Positions 22,251 through 31,785 of a DNA stretch of 32,456 bases are shown piece by piece (position 1 is the stretch's first letter; every line of letters begins with the position of its first letter). The translations under genes were made by a program, and so were the position numbers. Source of the stretch: Echinostoma caproni (taxonomy: Eukaryota > Platyhelminthes > Trematoda > Plagiorchiida > Echinostomatidae); assembly GCA_900618425.1 (NCBI GenBank), contig UZAN01040676.1, positions 11,949-44,404 on the forward strand, written 5' to 3'. The notes under the pieces were generated by a model, which had not been told where the DNA came from, ran no database searches, and saw nothing but the letters and a program-made list of their open reading frames with translations.

Positions 22251-23160
22251 TTTATAACACAGGCTTTATTCATTTATGCCCCATGCTCGACAAATCCAGA
22301 TATTTAGGGCATTATTCAAATAAACTCCGACGCTTTTTCGTGATTTTCCTCCGAGAGTAAAAATCGTGGGCATGAAAGTGGGCATACCGATGTGGATGGG
22401 TGAGTTAGGCGCGTTAGGATAGAATGTTTATCTATGATTTTATAAAGTTTTAACTTGAAAAAACATAGGGCTGACGAGGAACTAGTTAGACTGTCATTTT
22501 CAGGCCCTGTTTAGGAGGACTTATAACTATCTTGTCTGCAAATGATAAGCCGTGCCTATTTATTTTTGATGCTTATGTTTATGTACCATCACACCCGTAT
22601 CTATTTCACGAAGTTCATCGTTGATGAATGAGACCTCATCCGGGGTTGGACGATTAGCTGTGAACAGCATCTGGCACAAGTTGTTGACACATGGTCTGTG
22701 GTGGTGGGGGCGGGGCGGGGTAGGTCAATCCCCGGTGTTATTAGGCACCCCTGTCTCGAAATTTTCTCCAATATGTGTGCAAAAGAGCTTTACGATCTAC
22801 ACTTGTATCCGATAAACAGGGCGGACTGACTTTAAATAACTGAAATGCGACTGAATAAACAGTCGGTTGATCTGCAATAAATTTTATGCACGGTGCGTTT
22901 TTGCACACACAAAAAAACCCGTGTCAACGGTTGTGTTCACTTCATTGGCGGCTTCTTAGTAAATATGTGGCCTGATAACGTTTATTCCTCTGAGGTATCG
23001 TTATCTAGAGTTTAAACCGCGGAGCGCATTAAACTACCGTTTGGTTCTCGCAACTACTCCATAGATAGCCATCCATGTTTGCTTCCTTGATTTATTTTCC
23101 GGGATATTGAGGACAAATTGGTGTTTTGTATGAACTCTCTCGCTGTCTCACTCTCTACAG
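22251..23160. other. Unassigned stretch
   Basis: Nothing coding recognised. A G-rich tract at 22700-22730 has three runs of four or more G, one short of a full G-quadruplex pattern. Confidence 0.4.
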
Positions 23161-23347
23161 GTAGAACGATTGATGACCACAGTGGAACGATACACTGTAA
23201 ATTTGTTGAACTGTTTTGGACAAAACGTTTGAATGTGACCGCACAGAAGATCAGCAACGGTAATCTGGAAATATTTGACAGTTTCACATCAAACAATGTG
23301 ACCGTTGTTTGGACTGTAGTGTTGTATGATCTGAACACAGCTATTGG
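23161..23347 (+). CDS. Candidate exon of about 187 bases (unproven)
   Basis: TCTCTACAG before 23161 is a good splice acceptor and GGTGGGT at 23347-23353 an acceptable donor. The frame between is open and reads like an extracellular protein: a single Cys, two potential N-glycosylation sites (NVT, NNVT) and VTVVWTVVLYDLNTA near the end. I recognise no domain. The opposite strand is also open here (23338-23054), which weakens the case, because it shows that stops are scarce in this composition. Confidence 0.3.
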
Positions 23348-23924
23348 GTGGGTTCAACCTCTCAACGGGGGCCAAGAGTCAGGCCTCTAGTACAAATGAT
23401 GAACCTGATACCATCTCCTCCCTCCCCGCCCGATCGCAGACGGGATGTACGACTGTCACACAAAACAGGTTTCGGTATTTCTAGCATTTCAAACGCCTGT
23501 TACCAGGGCCATTCAAGTTCGTGTCTATATGATCGATTTCGGCTAAAGCTAGCTGAGGGGATTGTGTGTGTCACGGTCTCGCATTAGTATTCCCTTCACT
23601 CACGTTTTTCTCCACATTCACCCTGATCCGCTTCGTCAAAGTGATTCACCCCTGTCCTTTTCAGTGGTAAGGCTTGTTAGGGGTGTTAGTATGTCACAAA
23701 ATCTTCTGGCTGCGTCTTCTTGACTTGGAGGTACTGACATTTATCTGCTTCAGTTACTTCTAGGCATGATCAACTCTTACTTTCCGTTTGTGCCTGATAT
23801 GCACATATTCCGAGCTCCTTTAAACTATTTACTTTCCCCTTTAACTAGGTGGAATTAGAACAGTGAATGTCAACATGCTTTTTAATCAGTCAAAAAGATT
23901 TTGCTATCCCGTTTATTATTAACA
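23348..23924. other. Unassigned stretch between exon-like sequence and Gypsy fragment
   Basis: No motif was found. The part nearest 23925 might be decayed Gypsy reverse transcriptase, but no RT motif such as YLDD could be found. Confidence 0.35.
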
Positions 23925-24290
23925 CAGTACAACCCATAACCTGACATTATTGTAGGAGCGTATGCTTCGAACTATGACATAGGAGCAGTCATCCTACATG
24001 GGTTATCGGGTGGCTCCCCGCAAGCTTTCTTAAACGCATCTCGATCGCTGACCTCTGCCGAACGCCATTACAGTTAAAATGAGAAGGAAGCTTTGGTGGT
24101 ATATAAATTTAACGAAATGATGGTCTACGCAAGAATGTTCATTCTCCAAACCGACTGCAAACCGCTTCTGGTCATTTTAACAACAAAAAGAGTATACCTG
24201 TACACACCGATACCCGACTACAAAGACGGGCAACGATTTAACTCAAATATAATTTTGAGATTGAACAGAAATCCTCCTCCCGTTTTCTAG
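23925..24290 (+). mobile_element. Ty3/Gypsy LTR retrotransposon fragment, RNase H domain
   Basis: One frame, with two stops (about 23937 and 24075-24077), carries the RNase H motifs in order: ASNYDIGAVILHG (from about 23964), NASRSLTSAERHYS, EKEALVVY, and LQTDCKPLLVIL (about 24141). In Gypsy polyproteins this domain follows RT and removes the RNA strand of the hybrid. The first catalytic Asp, expected just before 'AS', is Tyr here (codon TAT at 23961-23963), while the later Glu and Asp positions are kept. The frame runs to 24289 but similarity fades after about 24200. No LTR, integrase or gag was recognised nearby. It is an inactive relic. Confidence 0.85.
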
Positions 24291-24528
24291 CTTGCACCTA
24301 TTGATGGTAAAAAGAAAGCTCAACGGCTGTTCATAAATGCTATTTTATGCCTAATACTAACCGCGGACGTAATCGAGCAAGCCACCAACACTCACAATGC
24401 CATCAACGATGTGGAGAACTTCATGAAATAATGGATAGCCGAAGAGAATTTCTGAACCTTCGATTTGAGACGTTTTCACACGATGCGATTCTCTATCAGT
24501 CATAAATGATTGTCTTCTGTTTGGAGAG

Positions 24529-24700
24529 AGAGAATAGTCATTGAAAGTCGGTTCTCGTAGTTCGAGTGAACTGAACTCCATTTCGCCTGTTCGCCGAGCT
24601 TGGCCACTTCACATGCGCTCATGATGTCACCTCGGCTGGTGATGGAATGTTTGCAAACAAATTGCCAAGCTCGACGAATAGGCGAAAAGAGAATAGTCAT
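24529..24700. repeat. Inverted repeat within 13-base direct repeats
   Basis: TTTCGCCTGTTCGCCGAGCT... (24581-24606) pairs with 24662-24687 with about three mismatches over 26 bases and a 55-base spacer. AGAGAATAGTCAT occurs at 24529-24541 and again at 24688-24700, where it abuts the right arm; the left copy is 39 bases outside the left arm. It may be a small non-autonomous element or the rearranged edge of an insertion between the Gypsy and mariner relics. Confidence 0.65.
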
Positions 24701-24754
24701 CCTAACATTATAAGAGGTCAGGGTCAGTGACACTGTCTGTTCACCTGCGGACCA

Positions 24755-24940
24755 TTGGCACTTCTAGCAAAGCTCGGGGTTGTTCTTAATTGGCGAGCTG
24801 CCTTTGGTGATGATGCACCTTCGAGAAGCACTGTTTTTGTGTGGTTTGCGGAATTCCAGCGTGGCTGGTGGTCTCTGGGTTATGAAATACGGTATGATCA
24901 ACCCAGGCAGACCACCACAGCGGTCGAAGGGTTTTCTGCT
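24755..24940 (+). mobile_element. Mariner-type transposase fragment (N-terminal helix-turn-helix)
   Basis: From about 24800 the frame reads DDAPSRSTVFVWFAEF followed by QRG, which is the recognition-helix region of mariner/SETMAR-type transposases (family pattern 'YG.DA.SRSTV..WF..F..G'). Further on, YDQPRQTTTAV matches the 'D..R.GRP.T..T' linker with substitutions. This domain binds the element's terminal repeats. The catalytic domain with its DDD triad is not found downstream in any frame to 25450, so the fragment ends after the DNA-binding region. The upstream LLAKL is weakly similar only. Confidence 0.8.
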
Positions 24941-26776
24941 TTGTTATGGTCGAACTGTTTCATCAAATGGTTTGAGCACATGGAACTGTGTACATGAAAG
25001 CTGGTGGAGAATACTTGAAACAAATGTAATGCTTAACAAATAGAAAAATGATTTGTGCATCAGGAAACGTTTTGTTCAGCCCTCGTATGTTAGAAAACAT
25101 CAATTTTGGTGTCTTTTGATATGCCACCAGTTTCACTTGAGCGTGATTCACCATGGCAATGACACGAATTCATCAAACCAATTATATTCATCCTCTTCAA
25201 AAACTAACATTTTTTCCCATACACGGTTAGCTCTGTATTGTCAAATGAATGGGTTTGCACACCTCTCTAGTTTGCTTTCATTCAAAATCAAAAACGGGTC
25301 CAGTTATTTCCAACACGTGAATCATAATAGGGGTATAAATCCCCCTCCCCCACTATTATTTATCATCCGGAAGTTTCTCGTGCATTTTCGCCATCCCGTT
25401 TTCTTCGGTTGTCGACTGGGACTTTCACGTATGACATTTTAAAATTACCGTTTCCCTTTTACCACGAAAGCTAGTCATTAAACGACAGCTTACTGGAGGC
25501 CTCGCTCGAACAGGATCGCCAGAATAGAACCAGACATACGCGGGAGGCAGGAAGTAGTCAAAAATAATTTCCATTGATGATCCAGGTCGCTCTGACAGGA
25601 GTCGAGATTTTCTTTTTTCCTCAAAACAACACATACACATAGCTTCATTTTTCTCTAACCGTGCTTTGTATTGTCTCTATTCCGGGATTGGGACAAGACC
25701 AATACGATTGCCATTTTTGTATTTACGTCATTTGTGGTGGAATCTCGGAATTAGCCCCGGAATATTTTCATCTGTTTCAGCCACAGGCGCGTAGAAATGT
25801 TTTGTGGCCTTCTATTAGGTGCTCGCATCTCAGATAATGTGTCCATATGTATGATATTTAGTTATTATATGGAAAGATAAATCATCTTGGTCCGTTTGAA
25901 TTCCTTCCTAAACTCTTTAGAAGTTGAAACTTAAAAATATTTTAAGCCAGCTTCCGGATCAATGTTCATTTGCCTGAACGAACCTGCCATTCACAAACTG
26001 ATCTCGGATGAGATAATGTCACTTGTGTGATAAAAAAAGCAACCGACAGTATTTTGCAGACTCGTGGCGTTCATTATCCATCTGTTCGCTGTCTATGGTG
26101 GTAGTCTCGTTTTTATTACAAGGGGTACAAATCAGACGTGTGCCGTGTTGCGTGCCGCGAAACTATTAGAAGCTTATTCTCCAAATTATGCAACAAAAGG
26201 GAGTCAAGGTTAACCTAGACTTCAGATATTTATAACATTTTTCCACCCTTTCTTTTTAAACGTCGATAAAGCTTAGATAATAATTATATCTGTAATCAAA
26301 AGGCTCAAACGGTTTGTCAAATTCAAATTGCCCACAACCTCATAAATAATTCATAACCAAGTTAGGGGTTTCGCTAATTGGATTAATTGAAACAGTTTGG
26401 GCATGCCTGTTATGTGAAAACAGATGAGTTCCGAATAATGTTCTTGGAAAGAATTTCCCTCTCACTCTCTTGCACGCTCTTCCTCAGTTTCATGTCAACT
26501 GAAATAGGATAATAAAATGAAAGCATTGAGCATCAAATGAAACCGGGTTCGTTGCTCCGCGAACACAATTTGGTTATTTCTCACAGGTCGAACCACACAC
26601 ACATTTCCCAAACCGGAGGCCGAGGAAATTTTATTCTGGGCTCTCGGTTTCTTCTCCGATATGAGGGCGACTGCCAATTTCGGTTTTGTTTGCTCGTCTG
26701 CGTTTCGCCGGTCACCACAAATGAATGAGTTAGTGAGCGGGAGAGATAGCCAGGGCGATTCACTCGTGTGCGTTAT
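24941..26776. other. Unassigned 1.8 kb
   Basis: The plus-strand 129-codon frame at 25053-25442 has no recognised motif and does not continue the mariner transposase. The other frames are short. A minus-strand frame at 25425-25640 also shows nothing known. Confidence 0.35.
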
Positions 26777-26795
26777 CCCTCCCGCTCCCGCTCCC
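26777..26795 (-). other. G-quadruplex motif on minus strand
   Basis: Four CCC runs on the plus strand are separated by loops of 1, 3 and 3 bases (CCCTCCCGCTCCCGCTCCC). Confidence 0.6.
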
Positions 26796-26953
26796 GCGCT
26801 CTCTCAATCTATCTATTTATCTCAAACATTGCATGCAGTCAATTTGCTAGGGGATCTATTTATGTCTATCTGTCTGTGTGTGTGTACATCATAGCACCGT
26901 GCATCTGCCCGTCCGGAATACACTCCTTGCTAGTTGGTTGAAGAAGTTTTCAG

Positions 26954-27048
26954 ATGCGGAACTGATTGGTTTCAGCCCCGTGCCAGCATGCGCGGTGGAA
27001 CGTGTTATAATTGGTATACTTCAGATGGAACTGGCAAACTCTATGGCG
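26954..27048 (+). CDS. Candidate exon of about 95 bases (unproven)
   Basis: TTTTCAG precedes 26954 and GTAGGT follows 27048, giving usable splice signals; an alternative acceptor, TTTCAG, ends at 26974. Two frames are open. One reads GTDWFQPRASMRGG and then TCYNWYTSDGTGKLYG, with two Cys, two Trp and several Gly, a composition typical of secreted or extracellular modules. The other reads DAELIGFSPVPACAVERV. I cannot name a domain in either. The upstream polypyrimidine tract is weak. Confidence 0.3.
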
Positions 27049-27310
27049 GTAGGTGATAACAGTGGAACATTAACGTAATACAAATAGCCGTGTGCCACTG
27101 TCAGAACCCCGCTCATTGTTCCGCTGAAGGGCAGTAATGAATCTCAACACGCTCAATATCCAGATAAAGAAAAATTCAGTAGTTCCAAAGTCCGAATCAA
27201 AGTTTGGATTATTTTATAACAACGCAAAACAAACACCAGTGGAATCATGAGGCAGCGTGTATAGTGTTCAGATGCATATACGTTTTAAGTAATCTCTTTA
27301 CTTAGTTGAT

Positions 27311-27789
27311 GAATGTTTGCATTTACCCATCCGGTTTTTCACAGACACCAGGCACTATTGATGATGTTCGGTGTGAGTTTCGCTCCTTGAAACATCAATC
27401 ATTCCCCGACCAAAATGTTCGTAGCTCGAGTTCTGATAGGAACACAAAAGGTACGCATTGGTGATGAATCCCAAACGGGACGAAAAACATATCCAGTGCT
27501 CTTTGTCGGTCATCCTACAAATATTTCCACCGTATTTAAAATGTATTCAAATAGTGGGGAATTAACGATATCCCACGGAATGAAACCCACACCGAACATC
27601 ATCAACAGTGCCTGGTGCCTGTGAAAAACTGAATGGGATAATCCAAACGTTCACCGTCTAAATTGATTGAGCCATTCCCACAAGGTGATGACCGTCGGCC
27701 GTGTAGCTCAGGGTTAAGGGTTCGAAGTCCCAGTCCAGATGTTCGTGGCTGTCGGTCGTCACACAAATATTTCCACAGCATTTAAAATC
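27311..27789 (+). repeat. Nested SINE-B locus with long inverted arms (copies 3 and 4)
   Basis: Arms of about 70 bases, 27312-27381 and 27582-27651, are inverted copies with roughly ten differences; the inner GTTCGGTGTGAGTTTC / GAAACCCACACCGAAC part is nearly exact. Between them is the second half of a SINE-B (GTAGCTCGAGTTCTGATAGG at about 27420, then GACGAAAAACATATCCAGTG and GTCGGTCATCC at 27505). After the right arm comes a second SINE-B head (GTGTAGCTCAGGGTTAAGGG at about 27700) with an internal deletion that joins GTTCGTGGCT directly to the tail GTCGGTCGTC at 27751. The tail ACAAATATTTCCAC...GCATTTAAAAT is thus present twice, about 246 bases apart, in direct orientation. Confidence 0.75.
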
Positions 27790-28084
27790 TCTTTACTGCT
27801 TCCAAAACACGGCGCGGGCTGTGCGCAGAACCCGGCGTATGCCAGCAGGCTGTGTCACTTGACTTTTGTACTTTCTTTTCACCTTAACTCCGTATCATAC
27901 GATGGTGATTATGGTGGAGATGACAAATGCAGCTCATTTAAAATATGATGCTAAAAATCAAATAAGAAGGACATTTGAAATAGACAGATGATGTTGTGTT
28001 GTACCGACCCATTTTTGTTTCCTACAATCTAAGCTCCTTCGCCGGCAATATTGGTCCATTTCAGTCATTTTCCTCTTTATCGGG

Positions 28085-28825
28085 GTTAACCTCAAATGTG
28101 CTGAGTGCTTATATAATTTTGCACTCTCTTCATACTCGACAGTCCCCACAGTGATGAATAGCAATCCTTGATAAAGCAAGAACTTTGTTAAATATCTTGG
28201 TGTAGCCATAGATAGCAATCTTCATTGGTCAACCCACATCCAAAACTGCAGTGGTAAACTGCGGCGCCTATCATTTCAAATCCAAAAGCTTAGGCAGTTT
28301 CGCGCATCCCGGTCAGTTATTTCTACCTTTGTTTATCAGTGTGTTTTCCCCAGTTTAATTTATTGTTCTCGGTTATTTTCCCTGGCTTAGTTAAACAGGA
28401 TTTCAAAGTCTTAGGCCGCGATCTAACTATTCATAACCGCGTTTCTGTTATTCCTGTGAGCGAGTTAACTGTAAAACTTTTAGAGTATCATACAACTTAC
28501 TGTGAAATTCGTGGAGAGGACTCTCGCAGATCTGGACCATCCATCGCATGCAGAACTGACACGTTGTCGTTCCCATCTTTCTAATGTGCTCTCAATTCCG
28601 CTAAATTTCATCTCGAATAAACGTGTACCGAAATTCACCTATATCCTATCTTTCACGTTCAGTCACAAACAAAGACACGGTAACAAGTGAACATTGGATT
28701 ATGAAATTTCCCTATCTGTAAACACTTATGAAAATGTTCTCTGTGACGGTTGGCGTGACTAGATCTTAAAGGAAAGGCAAGCGTCCGCGCTTGAAAATGT
28801 TACACACAATACACAATAGATTATT
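28085..28825 (+). mobile_element. CR1-like retrotransposon, 5'-truncated 3' end, copy B
   Basis: From 28178: KNFVKYLGVAIDSNLHWS, then KLRRLSFQIQKLRQFRAS, STFVYQCVFPSLIYCSRL. After a frame change it reads FPGLVKQDFKVLGRDL (28381 on), and after another KFVERTLADLDHPSHAEL and TRCRSHLSNVLS, ending HKQRHGNK at 28690. This is the complete post-RT C-terminal part. The 3' non-coding sequence aligns with copy A at 8280-8424 and ends in ACACAATACACAATA near 28817. No RT catalytic motif is present. Copies A and B belong to one family, distinct by eye from the minus-strand element at 14535-15960. Confidence 0.85.
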
Positions 28826-28829
28826 TATT

Positions 28830-28883
28830 TAATACTTATACTTACTTATACTTATACTTATACTTTAATACTTATACTTATAC
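28830..28883. repeat. (ATACTT)n simple repeat
   Basis: About eight units of ATACTT with some shortened ones. It begins within about 15 bases of the CR1 copy B tail, so it may have grown from the element's AT-rich end. Confidence 0.85.
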
Positions 28884-29068
28884 AAGCCTGCTTGATGGAT
28901 AATGTTTCGCTACCTGGCAAGTTCCAAGTTAACACGCGGAAAAGTACAGATGAGCTGAGATAATCAGACGGATTTTCAATTCTCACGTACGTTTTACCTA
29001 ATTTGCAGTTCGCAGCTATTATCTCGCTCGGCATCCCGGTTGCGTATTATTCATTCTATCCGAGATTT

Positions 29069-29098
29069 AGTAGTAGTAGTAGTAGTAATAGTGGTAGA
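29069..29098. repeat. (AGT)n trinucleotide repeat
   Basis: About seven AGT units followed by AAT and GGT variants. It is the same unit on the same strand as the longer run at 17626-17690. Confidence 0.85.
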
Positions 29099-29316
29099 GT
29101 TGTGCAAATTTCGGGATGGATTAGACAAACCAATAGCAGGGACAAAGATCAAAGAGCGCGTATGGTGACTGAAAGCCCACGGGTGCGGGCGAGAAAGATA
29201 GAGGGCGGGAGCACAATGTGGGTTGTGCTCTTCCATATTAATGGGATAACGCATCAGGCTTGTTTGTGTGCTGTGCTGCAAGTCAAATAGCCGCGAAGCT
29301 CTGCATCTTGGTCCGC

Positions 29317-29341
29317 GGGTGGGGTGAGGTGGGGTGGGGGG
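29317..29341 (+). other. G-quadruplex motif
   Basis: G runs of 3, 4, 4 and 6 are separated by loops of 1, 6 and 1 bases. Confidence 0.6.
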
Positions 29342-29829
29342 ACTACGGGAGACTCGATACGCACAAACCACGACTGACGTACGATATACTGAAGTGAGAT
29401 TAATTGTATGCAGCTGATGTTCACCACTCTTCTTCCTCTGCGTGCGAGGTTGCCGATGAATGTGTGTGTGTGTGCGTTTGTCCGAGATGCCGAGCATCAA
29501 ACGGGGGCTGGACATTGACAGTCAGCGTCTCACCTTGGGAGAAAACAAAACGGTATCTTTTTGAGTACTTACTGTACCGTACAATTTTGAGAATAATTAT
29601 TGCGAATTAGGAAGCGGCGAGCGAGATTCTTCATCCTAAACACAGTTTCAAATCAAAGGGGAGGAATTTGCGTTCCAATTTAACCCAATGATTACTTTTA
29701 TTTAGTTATATGTGAAACTCGGATCAAACCTTGACTAAAAAATACGATGTAACAACAAAGATATCGCGTCGCCTAACACACGCCGTGGGACAGGACGTAC
29801 AATGCAGCAAGACTGATGATTTTCTACGG

Positions 29830-30200
29830 GACTTTTCGTTGTCTCACACTCACTAAACTGGATCGAGAAAACGTTAGTGTTACCTCCAACTGCATCTATC
29901 CATTTCAATGTACCTGCAGTCAGCGGTACATTGTAAGGACCGAATGTCATTTATCAACCAGAATGTGAGAACATACCCCGAAACACTTTGGTCTACGAGG
30001 ATGGAAACTACCATCTACAATGTGATTGCCCGTCATTTGTTAGATTCTGGTCACCATGTAGACGCACCTAAAGCGTTTCGAGTCATTGCAGAGTCTCAAG
30101 GTTCACGGACTTGGTGATTCTTAGAGATGACATCTATTCATCACTTAAAACCGTAACTGTGTTAAAAAAACATTTGTGACGCAACTGTTGTTGCTGTGGT
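29830..30200 (+). mobile_element. Penelope-like retroelement fragment, GIY-YIG endonuclease C-terminus
   Basis: From about 29880 one frame reads SNCIYPFQCTCSQRYIVRT and then CHLSTRM, a stop, EHTPKHFG. This matches the GIY-YIG core 'IY...C.C...YIGRT...L..R..EH' with Gly to Val at YIG. A second frame gives IARHLLDSGHHVDAPKAF and RVIAES, the helix after the core. The end, LEMTSIHHLKP and a stop followed by ATVVAVVV, fits the family's closing segment. In Penelope-like elements this endonuclease follows the RT and nicks the target. No RT motif was found 5' of it, so it is a 3' relic. A different GIY-YIG retroelement is possible. Confidence 0.75.
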
Positions 30201-31220
30201 AGTGATAATGTCACACTTAATACCACCCTATGACTATAGCATGATATGGCCTTCCCTTCCCCTCACTCCACCACATCGACCACATCGTTCGAACCAGTTC
30301 ACCTCCATAGAGAATTTTGTCGTGTTACTTGACCTCAACCCCTAACCAAAAACAAATCATGCAACTCACTTGTTCACTCCTGTTCAAATGACTCATTTCC
30401 ACTCTTGTATTTCTTCGTTTCACATGATCATATAAATGTGCGTTTGCAGCTGAATGAGAGCACGTGAAATTAATGACCAATCCCAATTCTGGGCACATAT
30501 TTCTTCTCATTTTGATGAAATGGATGAAAGAAAAAGGATGTTTTACTCTTAATTTGAATTATCAAAGAAAAAATGCGAACAACGTTGATTGCAATAGTTC
30601 CCTTTATTGTTTATTCTTCATTTTGCTTCCTTTTATTGAATATATATGTAAATATATACAAGGGTTTAGCACAATGTTTCCGGATGCACTAGAGGTTTTA
30701 TTTTTGTACATAAAAATGAGCATCACATTTTCTCGAATTGTTCTCCATCAGCGTTCAATCACTGTACCATGCGCTGAAATCTTTCGGTGAATCAGCTTGC
30801 TCATCCTGAAGCGGGTAACCTATCGACCGGTTTAATAAAGGTTTGCACTGTAGCTGTTGGTGACTGGTATCGGATTCCACGTATCGTACGCCTAACATGT
30901 GGGAACACAGTGCGTCTTGAATGCGTGTCATCACCATAGGGCGCGCAAATGATCAACACTCTGTGGCTGCTGCTGCTGCTTCAAGCCACATTTGTAGTCG
31001 CAGTAAGATTATTGCCTTCCGGTCAAATCGACTGAGTTCTATCTTTAAAACAGTCCAAGTAGAGCGACCCTCGTATGACTTGTGAGCTATGGATTCCACT
31101 GTGTTGAGACTTGATTCTGTGTGAGCTGCAATCACTGAACAAGGTTTGCAATACGAAATTACAGTACACGTTTTCCTTGCCCGGTCATCTGCACCTGGTA
31201 CTCGTGTACTGCGTATCCGG
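30201..31220. other. Unassigned; may begin with retroelement 3' sequence
   Basis: The pyrimidine-rich stretch 30240-30430 directly follows the Penelope-like fragment and could be its 3' non-coding part. Beyond that, the 108-codon frames at 30464-30790 (+) and 30953-31279 (-) show no motif. Confidence 0.35.
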
Positions 31221-31223
31221 AAA

Positions 31224-31224
31224 T

Positions 31225-31260
<36 letters not shown>
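31224..31260. repeat. (TA)n microsatellite
   Basis: A TA run with one CA step. It directly abuts the 3' end of the minus-strand SINE-C copy, whose sibling at 2009-2160 has only TTGTATATGTACAGG at the same place. Confidence 0.9.
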
Positions 31261-31410
31261 ATGAGGGGTAACTGGTCAATCAAAGGGCTGTCATACAACG
31301 TAGAAGGTCAGGGAAAAGTCATATTGTGATACCGGTATTCGAACACGCTTCTTCTCTCTGGGTGATAATGTGATAACCTTAGCTTTTCGGCCACCATCGC
31401 GAATCAAGTA
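31261..31410 (-). repeat. SINE-C, tRNA-derived, copy 3
   Basis: Read on the minus strand from about 31405: GGTGGCCGAAAAGCTAAGG (A-box-like), TTATCACATTATCACCC, then GCGTGTTCGAATACC (B-box-like, about 31353-31339) and GGTATCACAAT. The body GACAGCCCTTTGATTGACC (about 31292-31274) and TTACCCCTCAT match GCAGTCCTTTGATTGGCC in copy 1. The 3' end runs straight into the TA repeat. Confidence 0.7.
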
Positions 31411-31785
31411 TTAACCGATCGCAGGTAAGTCATATTTTATGGCCATCATTTTGCGCTGGAAGTTGTAAAATAACAATGGAATAGAAAACCTTGTATGATT
31501 TTAAACCCACAAATCGCATAAGTAACACGGACCAAATGTAACAGCCGACGATAAGATCAGTCATAGCCGATTTGTGAAACTGAGACAGAAAACAACAATA
31601 ACAATGTCAAAAGATCTTCATTCGAATATTTATTTATTTATTTTTCCTTTTTTCTGTTCAGAATGCTGTTACATGAAATGTTACATATTAGCCAGTCATT
31701 GAATATAAGCTGGTTCGCTAAACTGCCTTTTAATTCACTGTGTGCCGCTGGTATATTCAGGGATTTCTTTACATTTCAGAGTAGA
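31411..31785. other. Unassigned stretch with a consensus splice donor
   Basis: GCAGGTAAGT at 31421-31430 is a perfect donor string on the plus strand, but the sequence before it is the SINE-C copy, and no exon can be drawn. The rest is AT-rich, with a short TATT run near 31628-31644. Confidence 0.4.

Larger units (their letters stand above)
28884..29829. other. Unassigned; low-complexity patches
   Basis: It holds an AGT trinucleotide run (29069-29098), a short TG run near 29458-29475 and the G-rich motif at 29317-29341. The frames at 29003-29290 (+) and 29051-29515 (-) run through these repeats and are not credible genes. Confidence 0.4.

Noticed and set aside
29051..29515. 154-codon minus-strand frame with poly-Thr and Pro/His-rich parts
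   Set aside because: It crosses the AGT, TG and G-rich low-complexity patches; no motif and no supporting signals.
31421..31430. Perfect splice donor GCAGGTAAGT
   Set aside because: The upstream sequence is a SINE-C copy and no open exon with an acceptor could be drawn.
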